This document shows, one piece after another, positions 36,994 through 44,188 of a stretch of DNA of 64,000 bases. Both the position numbers and the translations under genes were made by a program. A model generated the notes under the pieces. That model ran no database searches. It was not told where the DNA came from and worked only from the letters and a program-made list of their open reading frames with translations. The stretch covers positions 372,001 to 436,000 of the forward strand of contig NZ_FOEI01000002.1 of assembly GCF_900110615.1 (NCBI RefSeq). The letters run 5' to 3'. Every line of letters starts with the position of its first letter. Within the stretch, counting starts at the first letter, position 1. The DNA comes from Flavobacterium urocaniciphilum. Its GTDB lineage: Bacteria; Bacteroidota; Bacteroidia; Flavobacteriales; Flavobacteriaceae.

Positions 36994-38262
36994 ATGCATG
37001 AAGAATTTCTCCATTATTTATGGGTAAATAAAAAACTACCATTTACTCAGCTCAAAACCCATCTTAACGAAAATTTAGAAATTAATCATTTTGGACAGTT
37101 CTTGCAAAATGCTGGTCCAGATATTTTTAATGCTCAAATTTCTATTGACCAGCAAAAATGGGCTGGAAATATTGAAATCCATATTAAATCTTCCGATTGG
37201 TATGCGCACCATCATGAAAAAGATTCTAATTACGATAATGTAATTTTACACGTAGTTTGGGAAAACGATTCTCCTGTTTTTCGAAAAGACAATTCTGAGA
37301 TTCCTACATTGGAATTGAAAAACTATATTCCGTTATCAGAAATCAACAACTATCAATCTTTGATTGTTTCTAAAACCTGGATCAATTGTGAAAATCATAT
37401 TTCTGAAATTGATGCCTTTATTTGGAATAATTGGTTGGAAAGTTTGTTTTTAAATCGATTAGAACGAAAATCTGAATTTATTGATAAACGATTGCTTGAA
37501 ACGAATTTCGATTGGGAAGCTGTGTTTTTTGAAATGCTAGCCAAAAATTTCGGACTCAATACTAACGGGGAATGTTTTTACGAGTTAGCCAAATCGATTC
37601 CTTTTTCTATTATTCGTAAAGAAAGCTTTCATGTTGAAAATTTAGAAGCTTTATTTTTTGGGAAATTACATTTATTGGAAGAAGCAATAGAAGACGATTA
37701 TTATTTAAGATTAAAAAAGATTTGGAATTATCTTAAATTGAAATATAAAGTACCCACTACAATGGTTCAGCAACCTCAATTTTTTCAACTTCGTCCGGAT
37801 AATTTTCCAACTATACGATTATCGCAATTATTGAACCTTTTTGCAAATAAGCAAAATTTGTTTTCTCAAATTATCCTCGCTAATTCTTATGTCGAAATTA
37901 AGAAGTTGTTAGAATGCGACACCTCTGATTATTGGAAACATCATTATAATTTCTCCAAAACAAGTAAATCAAAATCGAAAACATTAAGTAAACAATTTAT
38001 CGATTTACTGATTATCAATACAATTATCCCTATAAAATTTTGTTATGAAAAGAATTTAGGAAAATTGAATATTGAAGATTTAATCAAACTTTTAGAAGGT
38101 ATTCCGCCAGAAAAAAATTCAATTATAGATAAGTTTTTTGAATTCAAAGTAAAAGCTTCTTGTGCATTTGAAACACAGTCGTTATTAGAATTGAAAAATG
38201 AATATTGTAAAAAAAATCGCTGCTTGAAATGCGCTGTCGGTTTGCAATTATTAAAAAACTAA
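36994..38262 (+). CDS. DUF2851 family protein
   Basis: This 422-residue protein matches the DUF2851 family of Bacteroidetes: MHEEFLHYLWVNKKL at the start, then INHFGQFLQNAGPDIFNAQI, WAGNIEIHIKSSDWYAHHH and NVILHVVWEND. The conserved GPDI...NIEIH...S.W..H pattern, with acidic and His residues, resembles a nuclease-like metal site, but I know of no proven activity. The C-terminus has four Cys residues: C-x(13)-C, then CLKC (KNRCLKCAVGL), which could bind a metal. No signal peptide is seen, so it is cytosolic. It heads a four-gene run with the PspC, helix-hairpin-helix and acyl-CoA dehydrogenase genes (gaps of 26, 81 and 42 bases). Confidence 0.88.
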   Translation: MHEEFLHYLWVNKKLPFTQLKTHLNENLEINHFGQFLQNAGPDIFNAQISIDQQKWAGNIEIHIKSSDWYAHHHEKDSNYDNVILHVVWENDSPVFRKDNSEIPTLELKNYIPLSEINNYQSLIVSKTWINCENHISEIDAFIWNNWLESLFLNRLERKSEFIDKRLLETNFDWEAVFFEMLAKNFGLNTNGECFYELAKSIPFSIIRKESFHVENLEALFFGKLHLLEEAIEDDYYLRLKKIWNYLKLKYKVPTTMVQQPQFFQLRPDNFPTIRLSQLLNLFANKQNLFSQIILANSYVEIKKLLECDTSDYWKHHYNFSKTSKSKSKTLSKQFIDLLIINTIIPIKFCYEKNLGKLNIEDLIKLLEGIPPEKNSIIDKFFEFKVKASCAFETQSLLELKNEYCKKNRCLKCAVGLQLLKN

Positions 38263-38288
38263 TTATCTTTATACTTTCTAAATATTAA

Positions 38289-38507
38289 ATGTACGGTTTA
38301 CTTCATTTTTTCGAAAAAAACGGATTTTATGTGGCTTCGCGATTAGCGGATAGACTCGGTATGCGAGCAACTCAAGTTCGATTGTTTTTTGTTTATATTT
38401 CGTTTATTACTGTAGGTTTAGGTTTTGGATTGTATCTAACATTAGCTTTTTTGTTGAAATTAAAAGATATGGTCTATACTAAACGCAGTTCTGTTTTTGA
38501 TTTATAA
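38289..38507 (+). CDS. PspC-domain membrane protein, small
   Basis: This 72-residue protein matches the PspC domain: an N-terminal amphipathic part (YGLLHFFEKNGFYVASRLA), then RLGMRATQVRLFFVYISF leading into a single membrane helix (about 32-56). PspC proteins are part of phage-shock type envelope-stress systems or toxin-antitoxin-like roles, but stand-alone short forms in Bacteroidetes are uncharacterised. It starts 26 bases after the DUF2851 gene and probably shares its transcript. Confidence 0.82.
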   Translation: MYGLLHFFEKNGFYVASRLADRLGMRATQVRLFFVYISFITVGLGFGLYLTLAFLLKLKDMVYTKRSSVFDL

Positions 38508-38588
38508 CTAACTTCCTCAATAAACTTTATGTTTAAGCTTTTTGCTTAAATTAATTTGCGTTTACATATGGACATTTACAACAATTAA

Positions 38589-39488
38589 ATGTATCCTATG
38601 AAACAATTCGTATTATTAAAATTTTCTAAAACTCATTATTTAGGAATTGCAATTTTGTTATTTCTAATTGGGGCGTTGCAATTTCTAATCTATTGGAATA
38701 CAACTTCAGCAACAGACAATGTTGAATTATCTAAAGAAGAAAAAGAATGGCTTTCGGTTCAAAATGAAGTCGATAGCTTAAAAGTAAGTACTGAAGAAAA
38801 TAAAACTAAAATGTATCCCTTCAATCCTAATTTTATTTCCGATTATAAAGGATATAAAATGGGTATGACCAACGAACAAATTGATAAGTTGCATCAATTT
38901 CGTAATCAAAATAAATATGTAAATTCTAAAGCAGAATTTCAACAACTTACAGGTGTTTCTAACGCTTGGATGAAACAATACGCTCCTTATTTTAAATTTC
39001 CAGATTGGGTGACAAAAAAATCTACCTATAAAATTCAATCAAACTTCGAAAACAAATATCCAAAATATGAAAAGAAAGAAGTTAAAATTGTAGTCCAAGA
39101 TATTAATACTGCCAATCAAATTGAATTAGAAAAAGTATACATGATTGGTGAAAAAATGGCTTTAAAAATTTTGGCTGAAAAAGAAAAATTGGGAGCATTT
39201 GCTTCTATGGAACAATTGGGTTTTATTTGGGGAATATCGCCTGATGCAATAGAAGATTTGAATAAAAGATTTCAGGTAAAATCAAATGTTGGAATGAAGA
39301 AAATTAAAATCAATGAGCTTTCAATTAAAGAATTGCAGCAATTTCCCTATTTTAATTATTCCATAGCCAAGAATATCGTAACATATAGAAGCATGAATGG
39401 GGAAATTAAACAAATTGAAGATTTAATAAATATAAAGCAATTTCCTGTTGAAAAATTAAAAATAATCGCCGTATATTTGGAATTCTAA
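38589..39488 (+). CDS. Membrane-anchored helix-hairpin-helix (ComEA-like) protein
   Basis: This 299-residue protein has a membrane helix at about 17-36 and a long charged segment after it. Three helix-hairpin-helix-like repeats are visible: DYKGYKMGMTNEQIDKLHQF (with FNPN before it) near 75-130; INTANQIELEKVYMIGEKMA near 173-200; and ELSIKELQQFPYFNYSIAKN near 240-265, with INIKQFPVEKL near the end. Such modules bind DNA non-specifically, as in ComEA of DNA uptake, and here the membrane anchor would place them outside the cytoplasm. The role is unproven. An ATG three codons downstream (38598) is an equally plausible start. The gene lies in the 36994-40703 run. Confidence 0.85.
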   Translation: MYPMKQFVLLKFSKTHYLGIAILLFLIGALQFLIYWNTTSATDNVELSKEEKEWLSVQNEVDSLKVSTEENKTKMYPFNPNFISDYKGYKMGMTNEQIDKLHQFRNQNKYVNSKAEFQQLTGVSNAWMKQYAPYFKFPDWVTKKSTYKIQSNFENKYPKYEKKEVKIVVQDINTANQIELEKVYMIGEKMALKILAEKEKLGAFASMEQLGFIWGISPDAIEDLNKRFQVKSNVGMKKIKINELSIKELQQFPYFNYSIAKNIVTYRSMNGEIKQIEDLINIKQFPVEKLKIIAVYLEF

Positions 39489-39530
39489 AAATAAACACAA
39501 TTAAACCAATAAAATTACACAATTAGAGAT

Positions 39531-40703
39531 ATGAACTCAGCATATTTTACAGAAGAACACGAATTATTTAGAGAGAGTTTTCGAAGTTTTTTACAAAAGG
39601 AAGTTGTTCCGCACATTGAAAAATGGGAAAAAGAAGGAACAATAGAACGATTCATTTGGAAGAAATTCGGAGAAATGGGCTTTTTCGGATTGAAATATCC
39701 TGAAGCATATGGTGGAATGAATTTAGATTTGTTTTACACAGTTGTTTTCTTAGAGGAACTTCAAAAAATTAAATCTTCTGGTTTTGCAGCAGCTATGTGG
39801 GCTCATGCTTATTTAGCAATGACGCATTTAAATGCTGAAGGTTGTGAAAGAATTAAACAAGAATATTTAGCACCAAGTATTGCGGGTGAAAAAATCGGAG
39901 CATTATGTATTACAGAACCTTTTGGAGGAAGTGATGTGGCTGGAATGAGAACAACTGCAGTTAAGCAAGGAGATAAGTATGTTATTAATGGTTCTAAAAC
40001 ATTTATTACAAATGGAGTTTATGCTGATTACTACGTAGTGGCGGCTAAAACTAGTCCGGAATTAGGAAATAAAGGAATCAGTATGTTTTTAGTTGATAAA
40101 TCTGTAAAAGGAATTTCGGCTACAAAATTGGATAAATTAGGTTGGAGAGCTTCAGATACTGCAGAAATCGCTTTTGATAACGTAGAAATTCCTGCTGAAA
40201 ATTTAATGGGTGAAGAAGGAAAAGGATTTCCATATATCATGCAACATTTTGCTTTCGAAAGATTAATTATGGCTATCAATGCTCATGCTAGAGCGGAATA
40301 TGCTATTGAGTATACTATTAATTATATGTCGGAACGTGAAGCGTTTGGGAAAACAATTAATCAATTCCAAGCGTTAAGACATACGATGGTGGAACATGCA
40401 ACTGAAGTAGAACACTGTAAGTTGTTTAATTATGCGGCAACAGCTCGTTTAGATAAAGGAGAATATGTAGTTAAGGAAGCAACTATGGCTAAATTAAAAT
40501 CTACAAAAGTGGCAGACCTAGCTATTTACGATTGTTTACAAATGCTTGGTGGATACGGTTATATGGAAGAATATCCTTTAGCACGTTTGTTAAGAGATAG
40601 CCGTTTAGGACCAATTGGTGGTGGAACTTCTGAAATCTTAAAAGAAATTTTATCAAAAATGATAATTGATAACCAAAACTATAAACCAGCGGTTCAACCA
40701 TAG
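39531..40703 (+). CDS. Acyl-CoA dehydrogenase
   Basis: This 390-residue flavoenzyme oxidises acyl-CoA to enoyl-CoA. The N-terminal helical domain (1-120) is followed by the FAD-binding sheet: ALCITEPFGGSDVAGMRTT (about 125-142) and FITNGVYADYYVV. The C-terminal part has MLGGYGYMEEYPLARLLRDS and IGGGTSEILKEI. In medium-chain enzymes the catalytic Glu precedes GTS, but here that position is Gly. Glu243 in AFERLIMAIN lies where isovaleryl-CoA and long-chain enzymes place their base, so I assign it there. The substrate (branched or longer acyl-CoA) cannot be fixed. No electron-transfer flavoprotein gene is adjacent. It is last in its run and is followed by a clear terminator. Confidence 0.93.
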   Translation: MNSAYFTEEHELFRESFRSFLQKEVVPHIEKWEKEGTIERFIWKKFGEMGFFGLKYPEAYGGMNLDLFYTVVFLEELQKIKSSGFAAAMWAHAYLAMTHLNAEGCERIKQEYLAPSIAGEKIGALCITEPFGGSDVAGMRTTAVKQGDKYVINGSKTFITNGVYADYYVVAAKTSPELGNKGISMFLVDKSVKGISATKLDKLGWRASDTAEIAFDNVEIPAENLMGEEGKGFPYIMQHFAFERLIMAINAHARAEYAIEYTINYMSEREAFGKTINQFQALRHTMVEHATEVEHCKLFNYAATARLDKGEYVVKEATMAKLKSTKVADLAIYDCLQMLGGYGYMEEYPLARLLRDSRLGPIGGGTSEILKEILSKMIIDNQNYKPAVQP

Positions 40704-40732
40704 TTATTAAAATAACGAAGCGAATAATGTAT

Positions 40733-40770
40733 AAAACCAAGTAATAAATAATTGTTACTTGGTTTTTTGT
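40733..40770 (+). terminator. Terminator of the acyl-CoA dehydrogenase run
   Basis: AAAACCAAGTAA (40733-40744) pairs with TTACTTGGTTTT (40755-40766) as a 12-bp stem, followed by T-rich sequence. Confidence 0.9.
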
Positions 40771-40796
40771 TTTTAAAATATTTTCGACTTAATAGT

Positions 40797-40825
40797 TTGT
40801 TTTTCAAAATAAATATATACTTTTG
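40797..40825 (+). promoter_or_regulatory. rpsU promoter
   Basis: TTG (40797-40799), an 18-base spacer and TACTTTTG (40818-40825) match the Bacteroidetes consensus. The start would be at about 40831, giving a leader of about 25 bases that contains the Shine-Dalgarno site. Confidence 0.8.
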
Positions 40826-40837
40826 CACCCGTAAATG

Positions 40838-40848
40838 AGAGGAGGTGT
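40838..40848 (+). promoter_or_regulatory. Strong Shine-Dalgarno site of rpsU
   Basis: AGAGGAGGTGT precedes the rpsU ATG by seven bases, and AGGAGGTG (40840-40847) can form 8 bp with the anti-SD at the 3' end of 16S rRNA. Hardly any other gene in this window has such a site. Bacteroidetes ribosomes normally hide their anti-SD in a pocket with bS21, bS18 and bS6, and published work on Flavobacterium johnsoniae links the rpsU SD to feedback by bS21. Confidence 0.93.
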
Positions 40849-40855
40849 CTAGATT

Positions 40856-41050
40856 ATGTTAATTATCCCAATTAAAGACGGAGAAAATATCGATAGAGCA
40901 TTAAAGCGCTATAAAAGAAAATTTGATAAAACAGGTACTGTTCGTCAGTTACGTGCACGTCAACAATTCACGAAGCCATCTGTAACAAGAAGAGCTCAAA
41001 TTCAAAAAGCTGCTTATATTCAAACATTAAGAGATAGCTTAGAAAGTTAA
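40856..41050 (+). CDS. rpsU: Small ribosomal subunit protein bS21
   Basis: This is the 64-residue bS21, a basic protein of the 30S platform. MLIIPIKDGENIDRALKRYK and RRAQIQKAAYIQTLRDSLES match flavobacterial forms; Tyr54 (KAAYIQ) is the residue reported in F. johnsoniae to help bury the anti-SD of 16S rRNA. It is the only gene here preceded by a strong Shine-Dalgarno site. Ribosomes lacking bS21 have a free anti-SD and would favour this mRNA, which closes a feedback loop. It has its own promoter and is followed by a terminator at the xerC start. Confidence 0.97.
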   Translation: MLIIPIKDGENIDRALKRYKRKFDKTGTVRQLRARQQFTKPSVTRRAQIQKAAYIQTLRDSLES

Positions 41051-41073
41051 TATCTTTTTTGAATAAACATATC

Positions 41074-41118
41074 AACCGTTAGTTTATAAATTATAAATTT
41101 GTAACTAACGGTTTTTTT
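41074..41118 (+). terminator. rpsU terminator flush with the xerC start
   Basis: ACCGTTAGT (41075-41083) and ACTAACGGT (41103-41111) form the stem with an AT-rich loop of 19 bases, and a T-run (41112-41117) follows. The xerC ATG is at 41119, so the U-tract ends directly at the start codon. Confidence 0.82.
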
Positions 41119-42012
41119 ATGCGCAATAATCTCGAAGCACATAGTGAGTATTTACTAAAAGAAAAAAAGTATTCTCTTTTAACAGTAAAAGCATATTATA
41201 ATGATATAGTAGCTTTTCAATCTTTTTTAAATGAATACCACGATTCTTGTCGAATTGAAGAAGTGAGTTATTCGTTAATTAGAAGTTGGATTGTATATTT
41301 ATCCGATCATGAATTTTCTGCCAATTCGATCAATAGAAAAATGGCGTCACTTAAATCGTTTTTTAAATTTCTTCTAAAAACGAAACAAATAGAAATAAAT
41401 CCTTTTTCCAAACATAAATCCTTAAAAACTTCCAAACAAGTTCAAATTCCTTTTTCTGAAAAAGAAATCAATCAATTATTTGAAATTCATTTTTTAGAAA
41501 ATGATTTTGAATCTGTTCGAAATAGATTGGTTGTTGAATTGTTCTATGCAACCGGAATGAGACGAGCAGAACTAATTAATTTAGAAACGAATGCGGTTGA
41601 TTTTTACGGGAAAACAATTAAAGTGTTAGGGAAGAGAAATAAAGAACGAATTGTGCCTATTTTACCTGCAACAATCGACTTGCTGAAGTTGTATCTGTTA
41701 CGAAGAGCGGAATTAGAAAGTATTATAACGCCAAATAAGTTAATATTGTCTAAAAAAGGAAATAAATTAAGTGAAACATTTGTTTATCGATTAATAAATG
41801 ATTACTTTAGTACTATATCTGAAAAGATAAAAAAAAGTCCCCACGTTCTTAGGCATTCGTTTGCAACACATTTGTTAAATAGCGGTGCAGATTTAAATTC
41901 AGTAAAAGAGTTGCTCGGTCATGCAAGTTTGTCTTCTACTCAGATTTACACACACAGTAGTTTGTCTGAATTAAAAAAAGTTTACAAAGACGCACATCCG
42001 AGAAACAAGTAA
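41119..42012 (+). CDS. xerC: Tyrosine recombinase XerC
   Basis: This 297-residue recombinase resolves chromosome dimers at dif sites with a partner Xer protein. The N-terminal SAM-like DNA-binding domain (1-95) is followed by the catalytic core. The six key residues can be seen: Arg148 (TGMRRAEL), Lys172 (GKRNKERIVPI), His242 and Arg245 (HVLRHSFATHLL), His268 (LLGHASL), and the nucleophile Tyr277 (TQIYTHSS). XerC and XerD are not told apart with full confidence. It is not part of an integrase cassette: no phage genes or att repeats lie near. The ATG follows the rpsU terminator with no spacing, and no upstream in-frame start or Shine-Dalgarno site exists. The hpf gene follows 31 bases later. 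Confidence 0.92.
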   Translation: MRNNLEAHSEYLLKEKKYSLLTVKAYYNDIVAFQSFLNEYHDSCRIEEVSYSLIRSWIVYLSDHEFSANSINRKMASLKSFFKFLLKTKQIEINPFSKHKSLKTSKQVQIPFSEKEINQLFEIHFLENDFESVRNRLVVELFYATGMRRAELINLETNAVDFYGKTIKVLGKRNKERIVPILPATIDLLKLYLLRRAELESIITPNKLILSKKGNKLSETFVYRLINDYFSTISEKIKKSPHVLRHSFATHLLNSGADLNSVKELLGHASLSSTQIYTHSSLSELKKVYKDAHPRNK

Positions 42013-42043
42013 GCAATGTTTAATTTAATAACTATTTATTATT

Positions 42044-42346
42044 ATGAAAGTAAATATTCATGCAGTTAATTTTAATATTGACAGAAAATTGGTTGATTTC
42101 GTAGATGAGAGAATGTCTAGATTAGAAAAATATTATGATAGGGTTGTATCTTCTGATGCTTTTTTAAAGTTAGATAATACGAGTGAAAAGGAGAATAAAA
42201 TTGTAGAATTAAAAGTTTTAGTACCAGGAGATGATTTTGTGGTAAAAAAGCAAAGTAAATCATTCGAAGAAGCTGCCGATTTAGCAATTGAATCATTAGA
42301 ACGATTATTAGTTAAAAGAAAAGAAAAATTGCGTGCTCACAGTTAA
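42044..42346 (+). CDS. hpf: Ribosome hibernation-promoting factor, short form
   Basis: This 100-residue protein of the HPF/RaiA family starts KVNIHAVNFNIDRKLVDFVD and contains ERMSRLEKYYDRVV and DDFVVKKQSKSFEEAADLA. It binds the 30S decoding site, and short forms cause 100S dimer formation in stationary phase with a partner. It lacks the C-terminal dimerisation domain of long HPF. It is probably co-transcribed with xerC. The neighbouring rpsU is another ribosome-modulating gene. Confidence 0.92.
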   Translation: MKVNIHAVNFNIDRKLVDFVDERMSRLEKYYDRVVSSDAFLKLDNTSEKENKIVELKVLVPGDDFVVKKQSKSFEEAADLAIESLERLLVKRKEKLRAHS

Positions 42347-42370
42347 TTGAAAAAAATATTTAAAAAAGTT

Positions 42371-42399
42371 TTGATTAATAAATAAAATCCATACATTTG
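42371..42399 (+). promoter_or_regulatory. Promoter of the tRNA-tuf operon
   Basis: TTG (42371-42373), an 18-base spacer and TACATTTG (42392-42399) match the Bacteroidetes consensus. A GAAA-capped hairpin begins immediately after it, at 42402, before the first tRNA. Confidence 0.8.
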
Positions 42400-42401
42400 C
42401 A

Positions 42402-42426
42402 GTCCGTTAGAAATAGCGGACTTTTT
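42402..42426 (+). terminator. Promoter-proximal hairpin with GAAA loop, possible attenuator
   Basis: GTCCGTTA and TAGCGGAC (8 bp with one G-U pair) close a GAAA loop (42410-42413), and a T-run (TTTTT) follows at 42422-42426. It lies within about five bases of the predicted transcription start, ahead of tRNA-Thr. It has the form of an intrinsic terminator but also that of a GNRA tetraloop stabiliser, so its action is unknown. Confidence 0.5.
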
Positions 42427-42440
42427 CTATGTATAGAAAT

Positions 42441-42514
42441 GCCGGTGTAGCTCAGCTGGCTAGAGCAGCTGATTTGTAATCAGCAGGTCGTGGGTTCGAG
42501 TCCCTCCATCGGCT
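42441..42514 (+). tRNA. tRNA-Thr(TGT)
   Basis: GCCGGTG (42441-42447) pairs with CATCGGC (42507-42513), with discriminator T at 42514. The anticodon loop TTTGTAA gives anticodon TGT (ACA codons). The D and T arms (GTTCGAG) are normal. No encoded CCA is seen. It is first in the tRNA cluster leading to tuf. Confidence 0.96.
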
Positions 42515-42568
42515 CTTTGAATTATTGAAAAAATTAATTTCAAAATGCAAATTTTGAAGTTTTGGCTA

Positions 42569-42649
42569 GGGGAGATACTCAAGCGGCCAACGAGGACGGA
42601 CTGTAAATCCGTTGGGAAACCTTCGCAGGTTCGAATCCTGCTCTCCCCA
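42569..42649 (+). tRNA. tRNA-Tyr(GTA)
   Basis: GGGGAGA pairs with TCTCCCC (42642-42648), discriminator A at 42649. The anticodon loop CTGTAAA gives GTA. The long variable arm expected of tyrosine tRNA is present (81 bases in all). It is the second gene of the cluster. Confidence 0.96.
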
Positions 42650-42654
42650 CTAAT

Positions 42655-42702
42655 GAATTTAGAGTTCTGAATTTAGAGATACAAATTCTAATTTCTAAAT
42701 TC
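42655..42702 (+). repeat. Direct and inverted repeats in the tRNA-Tyr to tRNA-Thr spacer
   Basis: GAATTTAGAG occurs at 42655-42664 and again at 42669-42678. GAATTTAGA (42669-42677) is also inverted as TCTAAATTC (42694-42702), a 9-bp perfect stem. This lies exactly where many bacteria have a tRNA-Gly gene, but no tRNA can be found here. Confidence 0.7.
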
Positions 42703-42722
42703 AAACTTCTGGACTCACACTT

Positions 42723-42794
42723 GCCGGTGTAGCTCAGGGGTAGAGTGCTTCCTTGGTAAGGAAGAGGTCACGGGTTCAAATCCCGTCATTGGCT
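42723..42794 (+). tRNA. tRNA-Thr(GGT)
   Basis: GCCGGTG (42723-42729) pairs with CATTGGC (42787-42793, two G-U pairs), discriminator T at 42794. The anticodon loop TTGGTAA gives GGT, reading ACC/ACU codons. It shares its acceptor sequence with the other Thr tRNA 280 bases upstream. It lies 62 bases before tuf. Confidence 0.96.
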
Positions 42795-42856
42795 CATAGT
42801 AAAAATGTATATTTTTGAACACTAATAATAAATAACTAAGATTAAATTTTAAAATC

Positions 42857-44044
42857 ATGGCAAAGGAAACATTCGACCGTTCGAAGCCCCATTTAAATAT
42901 TGGTACTATCGGACACGTAGACCACGGTAAAACTACGTTAACAGCTGCAATTACTAAAGTATTAGCAGATGCAGGTTTATCTGAAGCAAAATCATTCGAC
43001 CAAATCGATAACGCTCCAGAAGAAAAAGAAAGAGGTATTACAATTAACACATCTCACGTTGAGTATTCAACTGCTAACCGTCACTACGCTCACGTTGACT
43101 GTCCAGGTCACGCGGATTACGTTAAGAACATGGTTACTGGTGCTGCGCAAATGGATGGTGCTATCTTAGTAGTAGCTGCTACTGATGGTCCAATGCCACA
43201 AACTCGTGAGCACATCCTTTTAGGTCGTCAAGTAGGTGTACCTAGAATGGTAGTATTCATGAACAAAGTTGATATGGTTGATGATGCTGAGTTATTAGAG
43301 TTAGTTGAAATGGAAATCAGAGATTTATTATCTTTCTATCAATATGATGGTGATAATGGACCAGTTATCCAAGGATCTGCTTTAGGTGGATTAAACGGTG
43401 ATCCAAAATGGGTTGCTACAATCATGGAATTAATGGATGCTGTTGACAACTGGATTGAATTACCAGTTCGTGACGTTGAAAAACCATTCTTAATGCCAGT
43501 TGAGGACGTATTTACAATTACAGGTCGTGGAACTGTTGCTACAGGTCGTATCGAAACTGGAGTTGCTAATACTGGAGATCCTGTTGAAATCATCGGTATG
43601 GGAGCTGATAAATTAACTTCTACAATTACAGGAGTTGAGATGTTCCGTAAAATCTTAGATAGAGGTGAAGCTGGAGATAACGTAGGTTTATTATTAAGAG
43701 GTATTGACAAAGCTGATATCAAAAGAGGTATGGTAATTGTTAAGCCAGGATCTGTTAAGCCACACGCTAAATTCAAAGCTGAGGTTTATATCTTGAAAAA
43801 AGAAGAAGGTGGACGTCACACTCCATTCCATAATAACTACCGTCCACAGTTCTACGTACGTACAACTGACGTAACTGGTACTATTATGTTACCTGCTGGA
43901 AGAGAGATGGTAATGCCAGGTGATAACTTAACAATTGATGTTGAATTATTATCTCCAATCGCTATGTCTGTAGGTTTACGTTTCGCTATCCGTGAAGGTG
44001 GTAGAACTGTAGGTGCTGGACAGGTTACTGAAATTTTAGACTAA
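42857..44044 (+). CDS. tuf: Elongation factor Tu
   Basis: This 395-residue GTPase brings aminoacyl-tRNA to the ribosome. The G motifs are [10 protein letters not shown] (18-27), DCPGH (about 81-85) and NKVD (about 136-139). [18 protein letters not shown] is the standard start, and the protein ends [10 protein letters not shown]. Codon usage is biased toward GTT/GGT/CGT, unlike the AT-richer neighbours, as expected for a highly expressed gene. It lies behind three tRNA genes, as in E. coli tufB. No Shine-Dalgarno site is seen. Confidence 0.99.
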   Translation: MAKETFDRSKPHLNIGTIGHVDHGKTTLTAAITKVLADAGLSEAKSFDQIDNAPEEKERGITINTSHVEYSTANRHYAHVDCPGHADYVKNMVTGAAQMDGAILVVAATDGPMPQTREHILLGRQVGVPRMVVFMNKVDMVDDAELLELVEMEIRDLLSFYQYDGDNGPVIQGSALGGLNGDPKWVATIMELMDAVDNWIELPVRDVEKPFLMPVEDVFTITGRGTVATGRIETGVANTGDPVEIIGMGADKLTSTITGVEMFRKILDRGEAGDNVGLLLRGIDKADIKRGMVIVKPGSVKPHAKFKAEVYILKKEEGGRHTPFHNNYRPQFYVRTTDVTGTIMLPAGREMVMPGDNLTIDVELLSPIAMSVGLRFAIREGGRTVGAGQVTEILD

Positions 44045-44062
44045 TTATAAGTCAATTATAAA

Positions 44063-44094
44063 TAACTGTGTCGTTTTTAACGACACAGTTTTTA
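44063..44094 (+). terminator. Hairpin after tuf, probable terminator or attenuator
   Basis: AACTGTGTCGTT (44063-44074) pairs with AACGACACAGTT (44079-44090), a 12-bp perfect stem with a four-base loop, followed by TTTTT. It separates tuf from tRNA-Trp and secE. It could stop most transcripts or stabilise the tuf mRNA. Confidence 0.75.
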
Positions 44095-44098
44095 ACAA

Positions 44099-44169
44099 AC
44101 GAGCGTAGTTCAAGGGCAGAATAGTGGTCTCCAAAACCATTGATGGGGGTTCGAATCCCTCCGCTCGTG
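44099..44169 (+). tRNA. tRNA-Trp(CCA)
   Basis: ACGAGCG (44099-44105) pairs with CGCTCGT (44162-44168), discriminator G at 44169. The anticodon loop CTCCAAA gives CCA. It lies between tuf and secE, the usual place in flavobacteria. Confidence 0.96.
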
Positions 44170-44188
44170 CAAAATAATGTAAGATATC

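Noticed and set aside
41119..42012. Integrase of a mobile element
   Set aside because: No att repeats, phage or transfer genes lie near and the length and motifs fit a chromosomal Xer recombinase.
42650..42722. A degenerate tRNA-Gly
   Set aside because: No acceptor pairing, T-loop GTTCGA or plausible anticodon arm can be found in the spacer.
42715..43050. Minus-strand open frame of 111 codons with a GFEPVTSSLPRKHSTPELHR-like end
   Set aside because: That peptide is the reverse translation of the tRNA-Thr gene, a known false protein in databases, and the rest lies antisense to tuf.
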